Assembly: GCA_963706515.1 (NCBI GenBank)
Contig: CAVPMW010000007.1
Coordinates: 372,001-436,000 of the forward strand
Direction of reading: 5' to 3'
DNA length: 64,000 nt
Source: CAVPMW01 sp963706515
GTDB lineage: Bacteria > Chloroflexota > Anaerolineae > Anaerolineales > UBA4823
Positions 1-9,217 of the stretch are shown here, one piece after another. The position numbers and the translations under genes are program-made. The notes under the pieces are model-generated. The model was given only the letters and a program-made list of their open reading frames with translations. It did not search any database and was not told the DNA's origin. Every line of letters begins with the position of its first letter. Position 1 is the stretch's first letter.

Positions 1-700
1 TTACTGACGCAGTGACTGTTGCCGCACAGCGGATCGCCGTAGACAGTCGGTGGTCACTTCGTCGATGTAGTCCGTTGATGTGGCCCACAAAACCAGCCAG
101 CCCGCGTTCGGCGGGCACATCCGGGGCGCTGTTGGTGGGCGCCATATCTTCGAAGACTTCCGCCTGGATGGTCGCATCCGGCAGGTCGTAGGGCTGCATC
201 TCAACGGTGACATCGACATTCCCTGAAACCGGCACTGTGAAATGAGCGCCGTCAATCTTGTAGTTATCGGCCAGGACCGAGATCAGATACCGGCCTGTAG
301 GTAAAATGACAGCATTTCCATTAATGGTAAATACACCACCGGGGAAATCATCCTGGTTGCCCTGGGTATAGATCGGGCTGGAGCTTGCTGTACTGGCAAT
401 GGAGACCCAATTACAGGTGTCTGGGTATCCAGCATCTTGGGGAGAACAACCAGTGCCAGGAGCCGGACTGCGCTGTTCTGTGGTGCCGGTATTATCAATG
501 TTGATAATGTACTTGAAGGATGTAATCGCATCACCCTTAGTAATTCCATAATTGCCACTATCTGCTGCGCTGATGACGCTCAGGTGGAGGGTGCTATCAG
601 CAAGCACAGGGGTCACCTGGCTTACGGCCGGGACCAGCCCTGCCGTAAAAACCAACACCATTAATATTCGAAAGAACCGATACATCAGATTATTTTTCAT
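1..700 (-). CDS. secreted surface protein, N-terminal part (cut by window edge, frameshifted)
   Basis: An open frame runs from an ATG at 700, preceded by a GGAGAG ribosome binding site, leftwards to the window edge. The first ~33 residues form a signal peptide (basic start, hydrophobic core, cleavage near VLA-DS). The mature part is low in charge and resembles the beta-rich repeats of prealbumin-like/SdrD-B surface proteins, with a segment reading LPTGRYLISVLADNY. Towards the edge the frame changes twice: continuing the family-like text (DYIDEVTTD, then VYGDPLCGN) needs removal of one extra base near 72 and another near 45. No enzymatic motif is visible. The function is unknown; export to the cell surface is likely. 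The C-terminal part lies outside the window. Confidence 0.65.
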   Translation of the reverse strand, partial: MKNNLMYRFFRILMVLVFTAGLVPAVSQVTPVLADSTLHLSVISAADSGNYGITKGDAITSFKYIINIDNTGTTEQRSPAPGTGCSPQDAGYPDTCNWVSIASTASSSPIYTQGNQDDFPGGVFTINGNAVILPTGRYLISVLADNYKIDGAHFTVPVSGNVDVTVEMQPYDLPDATIQAEVFEDMAPTNSAPDVPAERGLAGFVGHINGLHRRSDHRLSTAIRCAATVTASV

Positions 701-817
701 TAGGGTCTCTCCTGTTCAATGTGTAAGAAAAAGAATAGCCAGCCGGCTGCGGAATTAGCCTCGGCTGGGATAATTTCATAGATGTGCAGTGATCCATGAC
801 ACCTCCTCAGAAATTAA

Positions 818-1423
818 TCATGACCAACAGCAGGATGGATGGGGAGCCTGCCTCCATTGCACTTCACGTGTACAGGTCTGTTCATTAAAGGACAGATCGA
901 ATTGTTCGTTCAATACCTTTCTTAATTCCTGGACTTCATCCAATAATTTAATCTCCGCCTGATCTGAGCGATCAATTACACCGAGTAAATATTCGATATC
1001 GATGGCGGTCTGTACCAGCATCGCCTTCCATCCCTCCTCGGGTTCGAGCCATAATTGTCTGGCTGATTTACGGCTGTAATGCTGGTACCAATGCGGAAGA
1101 GTGAGCTGGCGCAGCCAGTCCGGGGAGGTGAGCGCCAGAGTTTCCAACACCTGGTACATCGCCTCAAATACCCGCTCCATGCGCTTGCCGGCGCAAATCA
1201 CTTCGATAACCTGGAGAGTATCTGATGCTTCCCCATCTTGCATTTTCATCAGCCCAAATTCTGTAGGACGGTCTAATAGCCTTTGGAACGATTCCTGGCG
1301 CTCCCCATCCATAGTGAGCCCCTGTTGGAATTTGCACAAAGCCTGGGCGGGGATACAGGGATAACCGAGCGGTAAATGCAAAGCGTATTTCATCTCCACC
1401 AGGTTCGATAGCGCTTCCATCAT
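818..1423 (-). pseudogene. IS1182-family transposase, N-terminal remnant
   Basis: The 201-residue frame matches the N-terminal region typical of IS1182-family transposases as I remember them. KYALHLPL followed by LCKFQQGL stands where those proteins have 'WKYAL.L.L ... LC.FR..L'. The segment SPDWLRQLTLPHWYQHY stands where they have 'APEWLR....PEWYDRY', and the end EVQWRQ corresponds to the 'V.WR' that precedes the catalytic domain. It then stops after a short unrelated tail (PHPSCCWS). The whole DDE catalytic domain is missing, so it cannot be an active transposase. No terminal inverted repeats were found around it. It is either a decayed IS or an isolated domain that survived by chance. Confidence 0.6.
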
Positions 1424-1735
1424 CTGTATGTCCGTTATCCCCTTCGTATATTAAAAAACCGTCAGCATTGCATGTGTAAAATATATTTCCCCGGATCTTT
1501 GTCCGTAAAGCTCCGAATGTGGCGAAATCAGCTCAGAATAAAATCCCTCGATCTCTTCCCCCATTCACAAATAGATATTCCCTTTCCCAAAAAGCGCCCT
1601 TGCAACCCGGGCCGTATTTTCCGGGATAGATGGAAACACATTCGGGAATAAAGGCATGAAGATTTCCGCCCTTATAATTGCTCTTAACCCATTCTTTACT
1701 TCGGTTAATATATCGATAATTTAGAACGGGGGTAA

Positions 1736-1785
1736 GCGTAATAATTGGGTATTTTTATGTATAAACAGATCAGGAATTATTACGC
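1736..1785. repeat. inverted repeat, 11-bp arms
   Basis: Perfect arms GCGTAATAATT at 1736-1746 and AATTATTACGC at 1775-1785 lie in the 523-bp gap between the IS remnant and the response-regulator gene. The gap holds no convincing gene. The spacing of 28 bp could suit a pair of regulator half-sites, but there is no evidence about who binds. Confidence 0.5.
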
Positions 1786-1808
1786 GGAATATCAGTGGAA
1801 TATACGCG

Positions 1809-1858
1809 TTTTAGCCCGCCAGACCGCGTAAAATATACCGCGGTCTGGCGGGCTAAAA
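1809..1858. terminator. long perfect hairpin, likely bidirectional terminator
   Basis: A 20-bp perfect stem (arms 1809-1828 and 1839-1858) with a 10-nt loop. Each arm starts or ends with TTTT/AAAA and has a GC-rich middle (AGCCCGCCAGACCGCG). It lies about 90 bp downstream of the response-regulator stop on the minus strand. The A/T ends flanking a GC-rich stem make it a terminator-like structure in both directions. Confidence 0.7.
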
Positions 1859-1946
1859 GGTTTCCGATTTACGTTCTGTCGCTTAATGTAGGGGCAAGGA
1901 CGAAACCATTTCTAAATAACGGGACTTACACAGTTCACCACAAAAA

Positions 1947-2603
1947 TTAACTGTCTTTTTTCGATTCGAACAAGCCAAAATCCTCGGCATAGTTCATCAA
2001 TTCCACCCGGCTGCTGACACCCAGCTTGCTCACCAGGTTGGAGCGATGACCCTCAACCGTACGTGAGCTGATATTTAATTCCTGAGCGATCTGGCGATTG
2101 GTATATCCCCTGGCCAGTAAGCGGAGCACGTCAATCTCACGCGCCGTGAGCGTCACCCGGTCGAGACTCATTCGCGGCAGCATGAGGCGATATACTTTAA
2201 ATAATGCCTGGGTCAGCGCTGGATGGACGTACATATACCCCTGACTGACCACCCGGATGGCATTGATCAGCTCGGATTCGGCTGCTCGCTTGATGATATA
2301 TCCAAACGCTCCGGCACGCATCATCTCGCGTAACATGTCTTCGTCCTCGTGCACTGTCATCGCCAGTACCCGCGTTTCTGGTGAGATCTCGCTCAGCCTG
2401 CGAGTGGCTTCAATTCCATTCATCCCGGGCATACTGATATCCATCAACACGATTTCCGGGTGCAATTCAGCCGTCATTCTCAGTACTTCGAGTCCATCCG
2501 CAGCTTCCCCAACCACCAGGATATCTGTGACGTCTTTGAGCAACGCACTCAAACCCGCCCGGATAAGGCCGTGATCGTCAGCGATTAAGATTGATACTGG
2601 CAT
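1947..2603 (-). CDS. NarL/FixJ-type response regulator
   Basis: A DNA-binding response regulator of 218 residues. The N-terminal receiver has the acidic pair DD at 9-10 and the phospho-acceptor Asp near residue 55 (VLMDISMPG). The C-terminal LuxR-type HTH reads LTAREIDVLRLLARG then NRQIAQELNISSRTVEGH. The ATG at 2603 sits behind GGAGGTCCCAT and overlaps the end of the kinase gene by 26 bp, so the two are translationally coupled and form a cognate pair. Target genes are unknown; the inverted repeat at 1736-1785 is one candidate binding region. Confidence 0.93.
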   Translation of the reverse strand: MPVSILIADDHGLIRAGLSALLKDVTDILVVGEAADGLEVLRMTAELHPEIVLMDISMPGMNGIEATRRLSEISPETRVLAMTVHEDEDMLREMMRAGAFGYIIKRAAESELINAIRVVSQGYMYVHPALTQALFKVYRLMLPRMSLDRVTLTAREIDVLRLLARGYTNRQIAQELNISSRTVEGHRSNLVSKLGVSSRVELMNYAEDFGLFESKKDS

Positions 2604-4970
2604 ATGGGACCTCTACCACAATCGTTGTTCCTTCCCCAGGACTGCTTTCGATAGTCAGCGTGCCTCCAGCCATCTGAGCCCTTTCTTGCATGCCTAAGAT
2701 ACCCAGGTGACCACTTTTCGGTATGGATTCTGCATCGAAGCCGATACCATCATCTTCTATCATTACGATCAGACTTCCGTCCCGACGCTCCAAGATTACA
2801 TCAACATTATTCGCATTTGCATAGCGCACGGTATTCGTCAGTGCTTCCTGGGCAATCCGGAACAATGCCGTCTCAATCTCCTCCGGAAAGCGATTTTCTT
2901 CTGCAAAACCTACTGCCTTAAAATGTGAATTCAAGCTGTACCGCGCCCCAACATCCTTTACAAGTTGGGTTAGTGCTGGCACGAGACCCAATTGATCGAG
3001 GCTAACCGGACGAAGGTTAATTGCCAGGTGATGTAAATTCTCCAATACATTCTGGACGACTTGCTTCAATTCAACCAAACGGGGTAAAAGATTTTCAGGA
3101 TGATCGACCTCTTGTTCCAGCAACCGCAGGCCGAAAATAATCGAGGTCAGCGCCTGGCTGGTTTCGTCATGCAATTCCCGGGCGATGTAACGCCGCTCAC
3201 TTTCCTGGACTTCTACCAAACGGTGGGATAATGACTGGAACCGCTCATGGGCAGCGCGCACTTGCTCAAACAGCCAGGCATTTTGAATCGCTACCGAGGC
3301 TTGTGCAGCGATTGCTTCTGCCAGATAGATGTGCTCGCGGGTGAAAAAACCTGGGATTGGTTTGAACCAATGTCAGAAGGCCGATGGCTCTGCCGCCAAC
3401 TACCAGGGGGATTCCTAACCAATTACGCACAGCCTCCATGTCCAGATATGCCGCCCACTCGGGGTCTTCCTGGGTGTCAGGAATTAACAAACTCTCTTTA
3501 TTGAGCATGACTTTCTTGAGATACGGGATATTCCAGGTGTCCACCGCTGCATGCAAAGTACCTAATGGGATAACTTCAAGATTATAGCTGTGTATCGCCC
3601 TCACACTCAGGCGTGATTCATCCTCCGAAAGGAGGACGTAAGCGCCATCGTAGGCTACTAACCGGTGCACATTGTCCAGGAGGGTGTTGACAACCGTTTC
3701 CAGGTCGAGAGTCTGGGTGAGCGCCAGGCTTTCTGCACTGATCGTCTCCGCGACCTCACGGGCGTGCAGTTCCGCCATATACAGGCGGGCATTCTGTACA
3801 GCAACCGCAGCAGAGGCGGCAAATGCCACCAACCGCTCGGACATGTCCTGGGTATAATATCCCGCCCGGTCGCCATATAAAATGATGCAGCCAGTGACCG
3901 TTCCCCCAACGGCGAGTGGGGCGGCGAGACAAGATCGCGCCCATTCTTCTCCTCGCACCGCCATCTGATTATCATTCACATTCGTGTCGCTGATTAACAC
4001 CGGCTGTTGTGACTGGTATACCGTCTCCAATATCGGCAAGCTTTCGATGCGCGACCTATGCTTGAGCGTTTCGCTGCCTGCTTGTTTATCGTCATATCCC
4101 CAATGTTGGGCGGTGTAATAAGTCCCATCTTCTATCAGAAGAATATCCGCTGCGGTAAAAGGAATTGCCCGTTGGACAGAGAATAATATGCGATCGAGTA
4201 CCTTTTCCAGGTCCAGGCTGGCGTTCACCGCACTCGAAGCCTCAAAGAGCGCTTCGGCGAATTGGCGTTGCTTGCGCTCGGCATTGCTCAAAACCTGTAA
4301 TTCCCTATTTTGACGCTCGAGCTGCTCTTCAGCTCGCTTGATCATAGTAATATCTTCGTTAACACTTATTGCGCCCTGAAAAGTTTGATGCTCATCTAAG
4401 AGCGGTATTGCCGAATTTAGGATAAATTTGTGCGCTCCATCAAAGCTCTCGATCTCGATCTCTTCATTGACAGACGTCTCCCCTTTCTTGATCGCGCGGG
4501 CGATTGCCCATTCTTGCGCCTCAACAGGCTTGCCACTGTCCACCCACCAACCTTTATACCCCTCATATTCCTCAATCCCCACAAATCTTGCTCCTCCCCA
4601 AATTTGTTGACCGGCAGGATTGCCATGCATGACCTCACCGCTCGGATCAGCGATCCAGACGCCGACAGGCAGGCTCTCGAGCACCTTGCTAAGCAACGAT
4701 TCGCTTCTCTTTCGCTCATTAATCTGTTCTAGTAGGATACGGAATGAGAAAAAATAGATGAATGGGAAAATTACTGCAATCATAATCAGTTCATCGACCA
4801 GCATGATTTCCAAATCAGATTGGAGATTTAAACCATGAACGATTAATTCTTCAAGGATTTCAGCAATAAATACTCCTACAATAATCATAACCAGGACGCC
4901 GCGAGGAGTGGTAAATTTTGGAATAATCCATTTTTTATTAGCCGAAGCATGATTGTTCTGGGAATACATT
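2578..4970 (-). CDS. multi-domain sensor histidine kinase (HisKA_3), frameshifted
   Basis: The kinase partner of the downstream NarL-type regulator, about 797 residues once one indel is corrected. From the ATG at 4970 (good GGGAGG site just upstream): two membrane segments within the first ~90 residues, a PAS domain (VLESLPVGVWIADPSGEV), two GAF domains (each starting with 'LDLE.V...L'), then the dimerisation/phosphoacceptor helix (YIARELHDETSQALTS, His in ELHDE) and a HATPase domain (DDGIGF, GHLGILGMQERA). The frame breaks in a run of six A on the + strand at ~3344-3349; one T fewer on the coding strand joins FF to TREHIYLAEAIA. An ATG exists 62 bp further upstream but lacks a ribosome binding site. 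The input signal is unknown; paired GAF domains suggest a small ligand or redox cue. Confidence 0.88.
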
Positions 4971-5118
4971 ACCGGCCTCCCTATAATATGTACTCTTATA
5001 TAATCGCTACCCCAAATCTTACACCATTCCAAGCTAATTTTTCAATTCTCACAAAAAGTCCCCCCTTTTGTCAAACTATACGGTGGGTGGAATTGGCAAG
5101 ATAATGAGAAGGTAATAT

Positions 5119-5180
5119 TGACCTGCCCCCGAAACCGGGTCCAGTTTATAAGTTGGATCAGGTTTCCGGGGGGCAGATGA
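5119..5180. repeat. imperfect palindrome resembling paired IS ends
   Basis: TGACCTGCCCCCGAAACC on one side and GGTTTCCGGGGGGCAGATGA on the other face each other around a ~20-nt centre. The outer TGACCTGCCCCC is similar to terminal repeats of some IS3-group elements. It may be a very short non-autonomous element (MITE) or just a hairpin. No transposase is nearby. Confidence 0.35.
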
Positions 5181-5249
5181 AACTGGAATTAGTATTTTTT
5201 GCCAAAATTACACTTCTTTGAAAATGTGCCAAAGTGGGGGATTAAACGC

Positions 5250-5271
5250 AAAAACCTGCTATATAGCAGGT
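5250..5271 (-). terminator. intrinsic terminator downstream of tRNA-Lys
   Basis: On the minus strand the stem ACCTGCT/AGCAGGT with an ATAT centre is followed directly by TTTTT. It lies ~60 nt beyond the tRNA 3' end. A second small hairpin (GGGGGTAAACCCCC) sits between them. Confidence 0.7.
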
Positions 5272-5330
5272 CTTGGTGGGAGAATTATAACGGTTCTATG
5301 GGGGTTTACCCCCACTTTAGCCTGTTTTTA

Positions 5331-5402
5331 TGAGCGTGGAAGGACTCGAACCTTCAACCAATGGCTTAAAAGGCCACTGCTCTGCCATTGAGCTACACGC
5401 CC
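5331..5402 (-). tRNA. tRNA-Lys (anticodon TTT)
   Basis: Cloverleaf read on the minus strand: acceptor GGGCGTG pairs with CACGCTC (one G-T), D-arm GCTCAATGGCAGAGC, anticodon stem-loop with CCTTTTAAG giving anticodon TTT, and T-arm GGTTCGAGTCC. The discriminator base is A. The CCA end is not encoded. Confidence 0.95.
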
Positions 5403-5495
5403 GTTGCGCCGAAGTCTGCTCCGGCGAAATGCATTCTATCATGCTCCCCCACGAGCGTCAATTGAAGTAATTCTCTCGCCTCCCAAACGAAATGC

Positions 5496-5524
5496 TTGAC
5501 TTTTCCTGCCGACTCTATTAATAT
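5496..5524 (+). promoter_or_regulatory. trxA promoter
   Basis: TTGACT at 5496-5501 and TAATAT at 5519-5524 are separated by 17 bp, a sigma70-type pair. The trxA ATG follows 36 bp downstream. Confidence 0.6.
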
Positions 5525-5559
5525 GTCACCAGCAAACCATTCGCGAAGGGAAGCCAGCC

Positions 5560-5883
5560 ATGTCAGATGTCCCATACGTTTCCACAGATAGCTTCAAGCT
5601 GGATGTTCTGGAGAACCAGCAGCCCGTCCTGGTCGATTTCACTGCGGTATGGTGCGTTCCTTGCAAGATGCTTGACCCCGTGGTGAACCAGCTCGCCAAT
5701 GATTGGGATGGGAAAGCTAAAATCGTTAAGTTGGACGTGGACAATAACCCTGAATTGGCGATGCAGTATCAGGTTATGGGTGTGCCCACCTTAATGCTGT
5801 TTGTCAAAGGACGACCCGTCGAGCGTGTTACCGGCTACCAGCCAAAAGACCGGCTGGAGAAGAAGTTCAAATCCCTAATTTAA
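5560..5883 (+). CDS. trxA: thioredoxin
   Basis: A 107-residue single-domain cytoplasmic thioredoxin, the normal family length. The redox centre is WCVPC at 31-35 and the cis-proline is in GVPTLML near residue 76. The usual glycine in WCGPC is replaced by valine, which in this fold is expected to shift the redox potential and substrate fit. Start: ATG at 5560 behind GCGAAGGGAAG. It stands alone with its own promoter and ends at a long palindromic terminator. It would supply electrons to reductases, peroxiredoxins or ribonucleotide reductase. Confidence 0.93.
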   Translation: MSDVPYVSTDSFKLDVLENQQPVLVDFTAVWCVPCKMLDPVVNQLANDWDGKAKIVKLDVDNNPELAMQYQVMGVPTLMLFVKGRPVERVTGYQPKDRLEKKFKSLI

Positions 5884-5904
5884 TCCTCTGAGTGAATGAT
5901 TTAA

Positions 5905-5952
5905 CGAAAATCAGGGTGATGGGCGAACGTTCGCCCATCACCCTGATTTTCG
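5905..5952. terminator. 48-bp perfect palindrome, bidirectional terminator between trxA and metK
   Basis: Arms 5905-5928 and 5929-5952 are exact reverse complements with no unpaired centre (GCGAAC/GTTCGC). The outer ends are CGAAAA and TTTTCG, the middle is GC-rich. It sits between two convergent genes, 21 bp after the trxA stop and 46 bp after the metK stop. Confidence 0.8.
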
Positions 5953-5998
5953 GCTTATTCCTCTGTATCTGCGTAACTGTTAAGATATATAAAACTGA

Positions 5999-7234
5999 TC
6001 AATCCGCGGATGCGCTCACTGCCTCGAGACCGGCAGCCGCGCGCAGCACCTCGACCTTATCTGTGTGCTCCCAGGGCAAGTCCAGGTCGTCGCGGCCGAA
6101 GTGCCCGTAGGTTGCCGTCTGCCGGTAGATCGGCCGGCGCAAATCCAGGTCACGGATAATCGCCGCAGGTCGCAGGTCAAAATTCTCCGTAATTAATTGG
6201 GCAATCGTTTCATCCGAAACGACGCCCGTCCCGAAGGTCTCAACATTAATGCTCAAGGGATGCGCCACCCCGATGGCATAAGCTACCTGTATCTCGCAGC
6301 GTTCCGCCAGGCCGGCAGCGACGATATTCTTCGCCGCCCAACGGGCTGCGTATGCTGCCGAGCGATCGACCTTGGTCGGATCTTTCCCGCTGAACGCCCC
6401 CCCGCCATGGCGGCCCATACCCCCATAGGTATCCACAATAATCTTACGTCCGGTGACGCCGGCGTCTCCTTGCGGACCGCCGATCACAAACCGCCCGGTC
6501 GGGTTCACGAAATACTGGATATCGTCGTCTACCAGCGCCTCCGGCAGAACCGGCAGGATTACGACTTCTTTGACCGCCTGCTTGATCTCGTCTTGAGAGA
6601 TTTCCGGTGCATGCTGGGTGCTGACCAGCACCGTGTGCACGCGTGCCGGGCGACCGTAATGGTACTCGACAGTGACCTGCGCCTTGCCATCCGGTCTCAG
6701 CCAGGGTAGGAGGCCGTTCTTACGTACCTCGCTCAAGCGGCGAGTGATACGGTGCGCCAGGTAGATGGGCATGGGCATAAATTGAGGCGTCTCATTACAG
6801 GCGTACCCGAACATCATCCCCTGGTCGCCGGCGCCTACCTGATCGAACTCATCGCTGCTCAGTTTGCCCGTCTTGGACTCCAGCGCATGATTCACACCCA
6901 TGGCGATATCCCCCGATTGCTGGGCAATTGCCACTAATACCCCGCACGTATTCCCATCCAACCCTTTTTCGCTGCTGTCGTAACCGATATCAGCGAGCAC
7001 CCGGCGGACCAGCTCATCGTAATTAATCTGCGCCCGGGTCGTAATCTCACCCAGCAAGAGCACGAAACCCGTCTTGGCAGTTGTCTCACATGCCACGCGC
7101 GAAGACGGGTCCTGTTCCAGGCAGGCATCCAGGACCGAATCGGCAATCTGATCGCAGATTTTATCCGGGTGGCCTTCGGTCACCGACTCGGAGGTAAAAA
7201 GCATCTTCGCGGAATTCATGAATGACGTTTGCAT
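5999..7234 (-). CDS. metK: S-adenosylmethionine synthase
   Basis: Makes S-adenosylmethionine from methionine and ATP. The 411-residue protein has the family landmarks: FTSESVTEGHPDKICDQ near the start, GAGDQGMMFGYA, and the P-loop-like GGGAFSGKDPTKVDRS. Its length fits the family (380-420). Start at 7234, behind GGAGAGGTTAGG; ATGs at 7219 and 7204 are possible alternatives. It is single, downstream of a SAM-I riboswitch with a terminator, so its expression should fall when SAM is plentiful. No frameshift was seen. Confidence 0.96.
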   Translation of the reverse strand: MQTSFMNSAKMLFTSESVTEGHPDKICDQIADSVLDACLEQDPSSRVACETTAKTGFVLLLGEITTRAQINYDELVRRVLADIGYDSSEKGLDGNTCGVLVAIAQQSGDIAMGVNHALESKTGKLSSDEFDQVGAGDQGMMFGYACNETPQFMPMPIYLAHRITRRLSEVRKNGLLPWLRPDGKAQVTVEYHYGRPARVHTVLVSTQHAPEISQDEIKQAVKEVVILPVLPEALVDDDIQYFVNPTGRFVIGGPQGDAGVTGRKIIVDTYGGMGRHGGGAFSGKDPTKVDRSAAYAARWAAKNIVAAGLAERCEIQVAYAIGVAHPLSINVETFGTGVVSDETIAQLITENFDLRPAAIIRDLDLRRPIYRQTATYGHFGRDDLDLPWEHTDKVEVLRAAAGLEAVSASAD

Positions 7235-7344
7235 CCTAACCTCTCCTAAATAATAGCTTCATTAAATGACGTCTCAGATCTTTGAGCTGCTGGTCGAACC
7301 CGAAATGGGGTGGTCCTGGGTGAACTCAACAGGCTTGCAACAAT

Positions 7345-7372
7345 AAAAAATCCCTTTCAGGATATGAAAGGG
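7345..7372 (-). terminator. riboswitch expression-platform terminator
   Basis: On the minus strand CCCTTTCATATCCTGAAAGGG is followed by ATTTTTTA. It lies between the SAM-I aptamer and metK, where an attenuating terminator is expected. Confidence 0.85.
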
Positions 7373-7400
7373 CAATATAGACATTACAAACACGGCTGCC

Positions 7401-7512
7401 CTCTCATCTTCCAGATCGTCTATCTGCCGGAGTTGGCACCGTCTAGCGGCTGTTCGCCGGAAGGGGTTGCCGAGGCTTCGCAGGGCCGGTCCCTCCGCCT
7501 CTCTGGATAAGA
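7401..7512 (-). promoter_or_regulatory. SAM-I (S-box) riboswitch
   Basis: The minus strand carries the S-box core in order: CTTATCCAGAGAGGCGGAGG, GACCGGCCC, GAAGCC(T)CGGCAACC, GGTGCCAACTCC and closing GATGAGAG. These are the conserved P1-P4 elements of the SAM-I aptamer. It precedes a terminator hairpin and then metK, so SAM binding should stop transcription. Confidence 0.94.
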
Positions 7513-7569
7513 GTACCGTCAGGGTTATTCAACTGACGGCTGCGATAATACCATGAAAGGAAGGGGATG

Positions 7570-8391
7570 TCAATTCAACAGGCTGACGGATACGATCAAA
7601 TAATAACCGATCACTCCAGCCCACAGCCAGGTATCGATGCGATCGAAAACACCTCCATGCCCAGGGATGAGATGGCCAGAGTCTTTAACCCCAACCTGGC
7701 GCTTGATCATGCTTTTACCCAGGTCGCCGAGTGGGGTGACCAGGCTCAAAACGAACCCCAGGACGGCTCCCATAAGAGGTGTAACCAGAGTACCCGCGCT
7801 CCAGTGCTGGTAAATCCAGGCCAGCAAGCAGGTCCCCAGGGTGCCTGCGATCACCCCACCCCAATATCCCTCCCAGGTCTTGCCTGGGCTCAGGCGCGGG
7901 CTTAATTTGTGCCGCCCAAAGCGCCTGCCAACGAAATAAGCCGCCGAATCTGCGAGCCACACCGCCGGCAGGACAAGCAGCACCCACCACATCCCATCCG
8001 GCAAGTCGCGCAGCGAGATCAGGTAAGCCCCGATCCAGCCCAGGTATAACGCACCCGTTGCAGTAATTGCAAAATCCGTCCCCGCCTGCTCCCGGCCGCG
8101 TTCGTACGCGATCAGGTGATCAGCCATCGCTGCCAGCAAGACCAGGCTGACCAGTAATGGGCCGCTCTGGAAACCGTCTATTGCTCTGAACGCCGCCAGT
8201 AAAGCGGCGCCGGCTACCACCAATATAATCGATGGTCGGAAGCCGCCTGTAATGTACAAACGGGCATATTCGTAGGCAGCCAGGGACAGAATTAAGGTGA
8301 TGAGTCCGGAATAAATATATCCACCAACATACACAACCGCCAGGCCGATTGGCAAGCCGATAGCGGCGACCAATACCCGCTTACCCAGCAT
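7570..8391 (-). CDS. cdsA: phosphatidate cytidylyltransferase
   Basis: Integral membrane enzyme making CDP-diacylglycerol from phosphatidate and CTP, the branch point to bacterial phospholipids. The 273-residue protein is mostly hydrophobic helices and ends with the CdsA signature: KSMIKRQVGVKDSG, then GHGGVFDRIDT. Length is typical. Its start overlaps the uppS end by 11 bp, so the two are co-translated. It is the last gene of the rpsB-tsf-pyrH-frr-uppS-cdsA block. Confidence 0.95.
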   Translation of the reverse strand: MLGKRVLVAAIGLPIGLAVVYVGGYIYSGLITLILSLAAYEYARLYITGGFRPSIILVVAGAALLAAFRAIDGFQSGPLLVSLVLLAAMADHLIAYERGREQAGTDFAITATGALYLGWIGAYLISLRDLPDGMWWVLLVLPAVWLADSAAYFVGRRFGRHKLSPRLSPGKTWEGYWGGVIAGTLGTCLLAWIYQHWSAGTLVTPLMGAVLGFVLSLVTPLGDLGKSMIKRQVGVKDSGHLIPGHGGVFDRIDTWLWAGVIGYYLIVSVSLLN

Positions 8392-9205
8392 TCAGATCGC
8401 TTTCCCCCTTGTTTGCGGAGATCCTTCCGTAACGCCGCTCTCTGCGGCTGAATTCTTCCAGAGCCAGGCGTAAGTTCTCTTTATCGAAATCCGGCCAGTA
8501 GGTCGGGGTGAAATACCACTCGCAATAGGCGCCCTGCCAGATTAAGAAGTTGCTGCCACGCAGCTCTCCGGAGGTACGGATGATCAGGTCTGGATCCGGC
8601 ACACCAGCCGTGAACAGGTAGTGGCTCACCAGCTCATCGGTAACCGCTTCCGGCTGGACTCCATCCTGGATGATCCGCTGGATGGCGCACACAATCTCAT
8701 CGCGACCGCCGTAATTGAATGCTACGTTGAGCACCAGGCGGTTATTTTCGCGGGTATATTCGACGGCGTGGAGCACTTTTTCCCGCAGGGAAGGCTCTAA
8801 CCCGTCCAGGCGCCCGATATGGTGCAGCTGCACCCCCTGGTCGTGCAGCTCCTGCAGCTCCCTATCGATCACATCTTCAAGGATCTGCATCAATCCCTGA
8901 ACTTCTTCAGTGGGGCGTCCCCAATTCTCGGTTGAAAATGCATAAATCGTCAGGTAGTGGATGCCGAACTCGATGCAAGCTTCGATCACCTTCCGCAGAT
9001 TCTCCGTCCCCGCGCGGTGCCCTGCCAGGCGCGGCAGGCCGCGTGAGATCGCCCAACGTCCATTGCCATCCATGATAATGGCGACGTGGGTCGGGATGCG
9101 GTCAACCGGTTCCATATCCTCTTCCAATCTGGTTCCCTTCTCTTCTAAAAGAGGTTTATTCACCGGCACGGGTGCCCTTTTCGCTGGTTTTTCCAGAACA
9201 GTCAT
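8381..9205 (-). CDS. uppS: isoprenyl transferase (undecaprenyl diphosphate synthase)
   Basis: Cis-prenyltransferase that builds the lipid carrier for cell-wall synthesis. IIMDGNGRWA marks the catalytic Asp and P-loop near residue 45; GHRAGTENL, YAFSTENWGRP and RTSGELRGSNFL follow as usual. The first ~35 residues are a variable extension (EKPAKRAPVPVNK). The conserved order frr-uppS-cdsA supports the call. Starts 12 bp after the frr stop. Confidence 0.95.
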   Translation of the reverse strand: MTVLEKPAKRAPVPVNKPLLEEKGTRLEEDMEPVDRIPTHVAIIMDGNGRWAISRGLPRLAGHRAGTENLRKVIEACIEFGIHYLTIYAFSTENWGRPTEEVQGLMQILEDVIDRELQELHDQGVQLHHIGRLDGLEPSLREKVLHAVEYTRENNRLVLNVAFNYGGRDEIVCAIQRIIQDGVQPEAVTDELVSHYLFTAGVPDPDLIIRTSGELRGSNFLIWQGAYCEWYFTPTYWPDFDKENLRLALEEFSRRERRYGRISANKGESDLNAG

Positions 9206-9217
9206 ACCTGACTCTAC

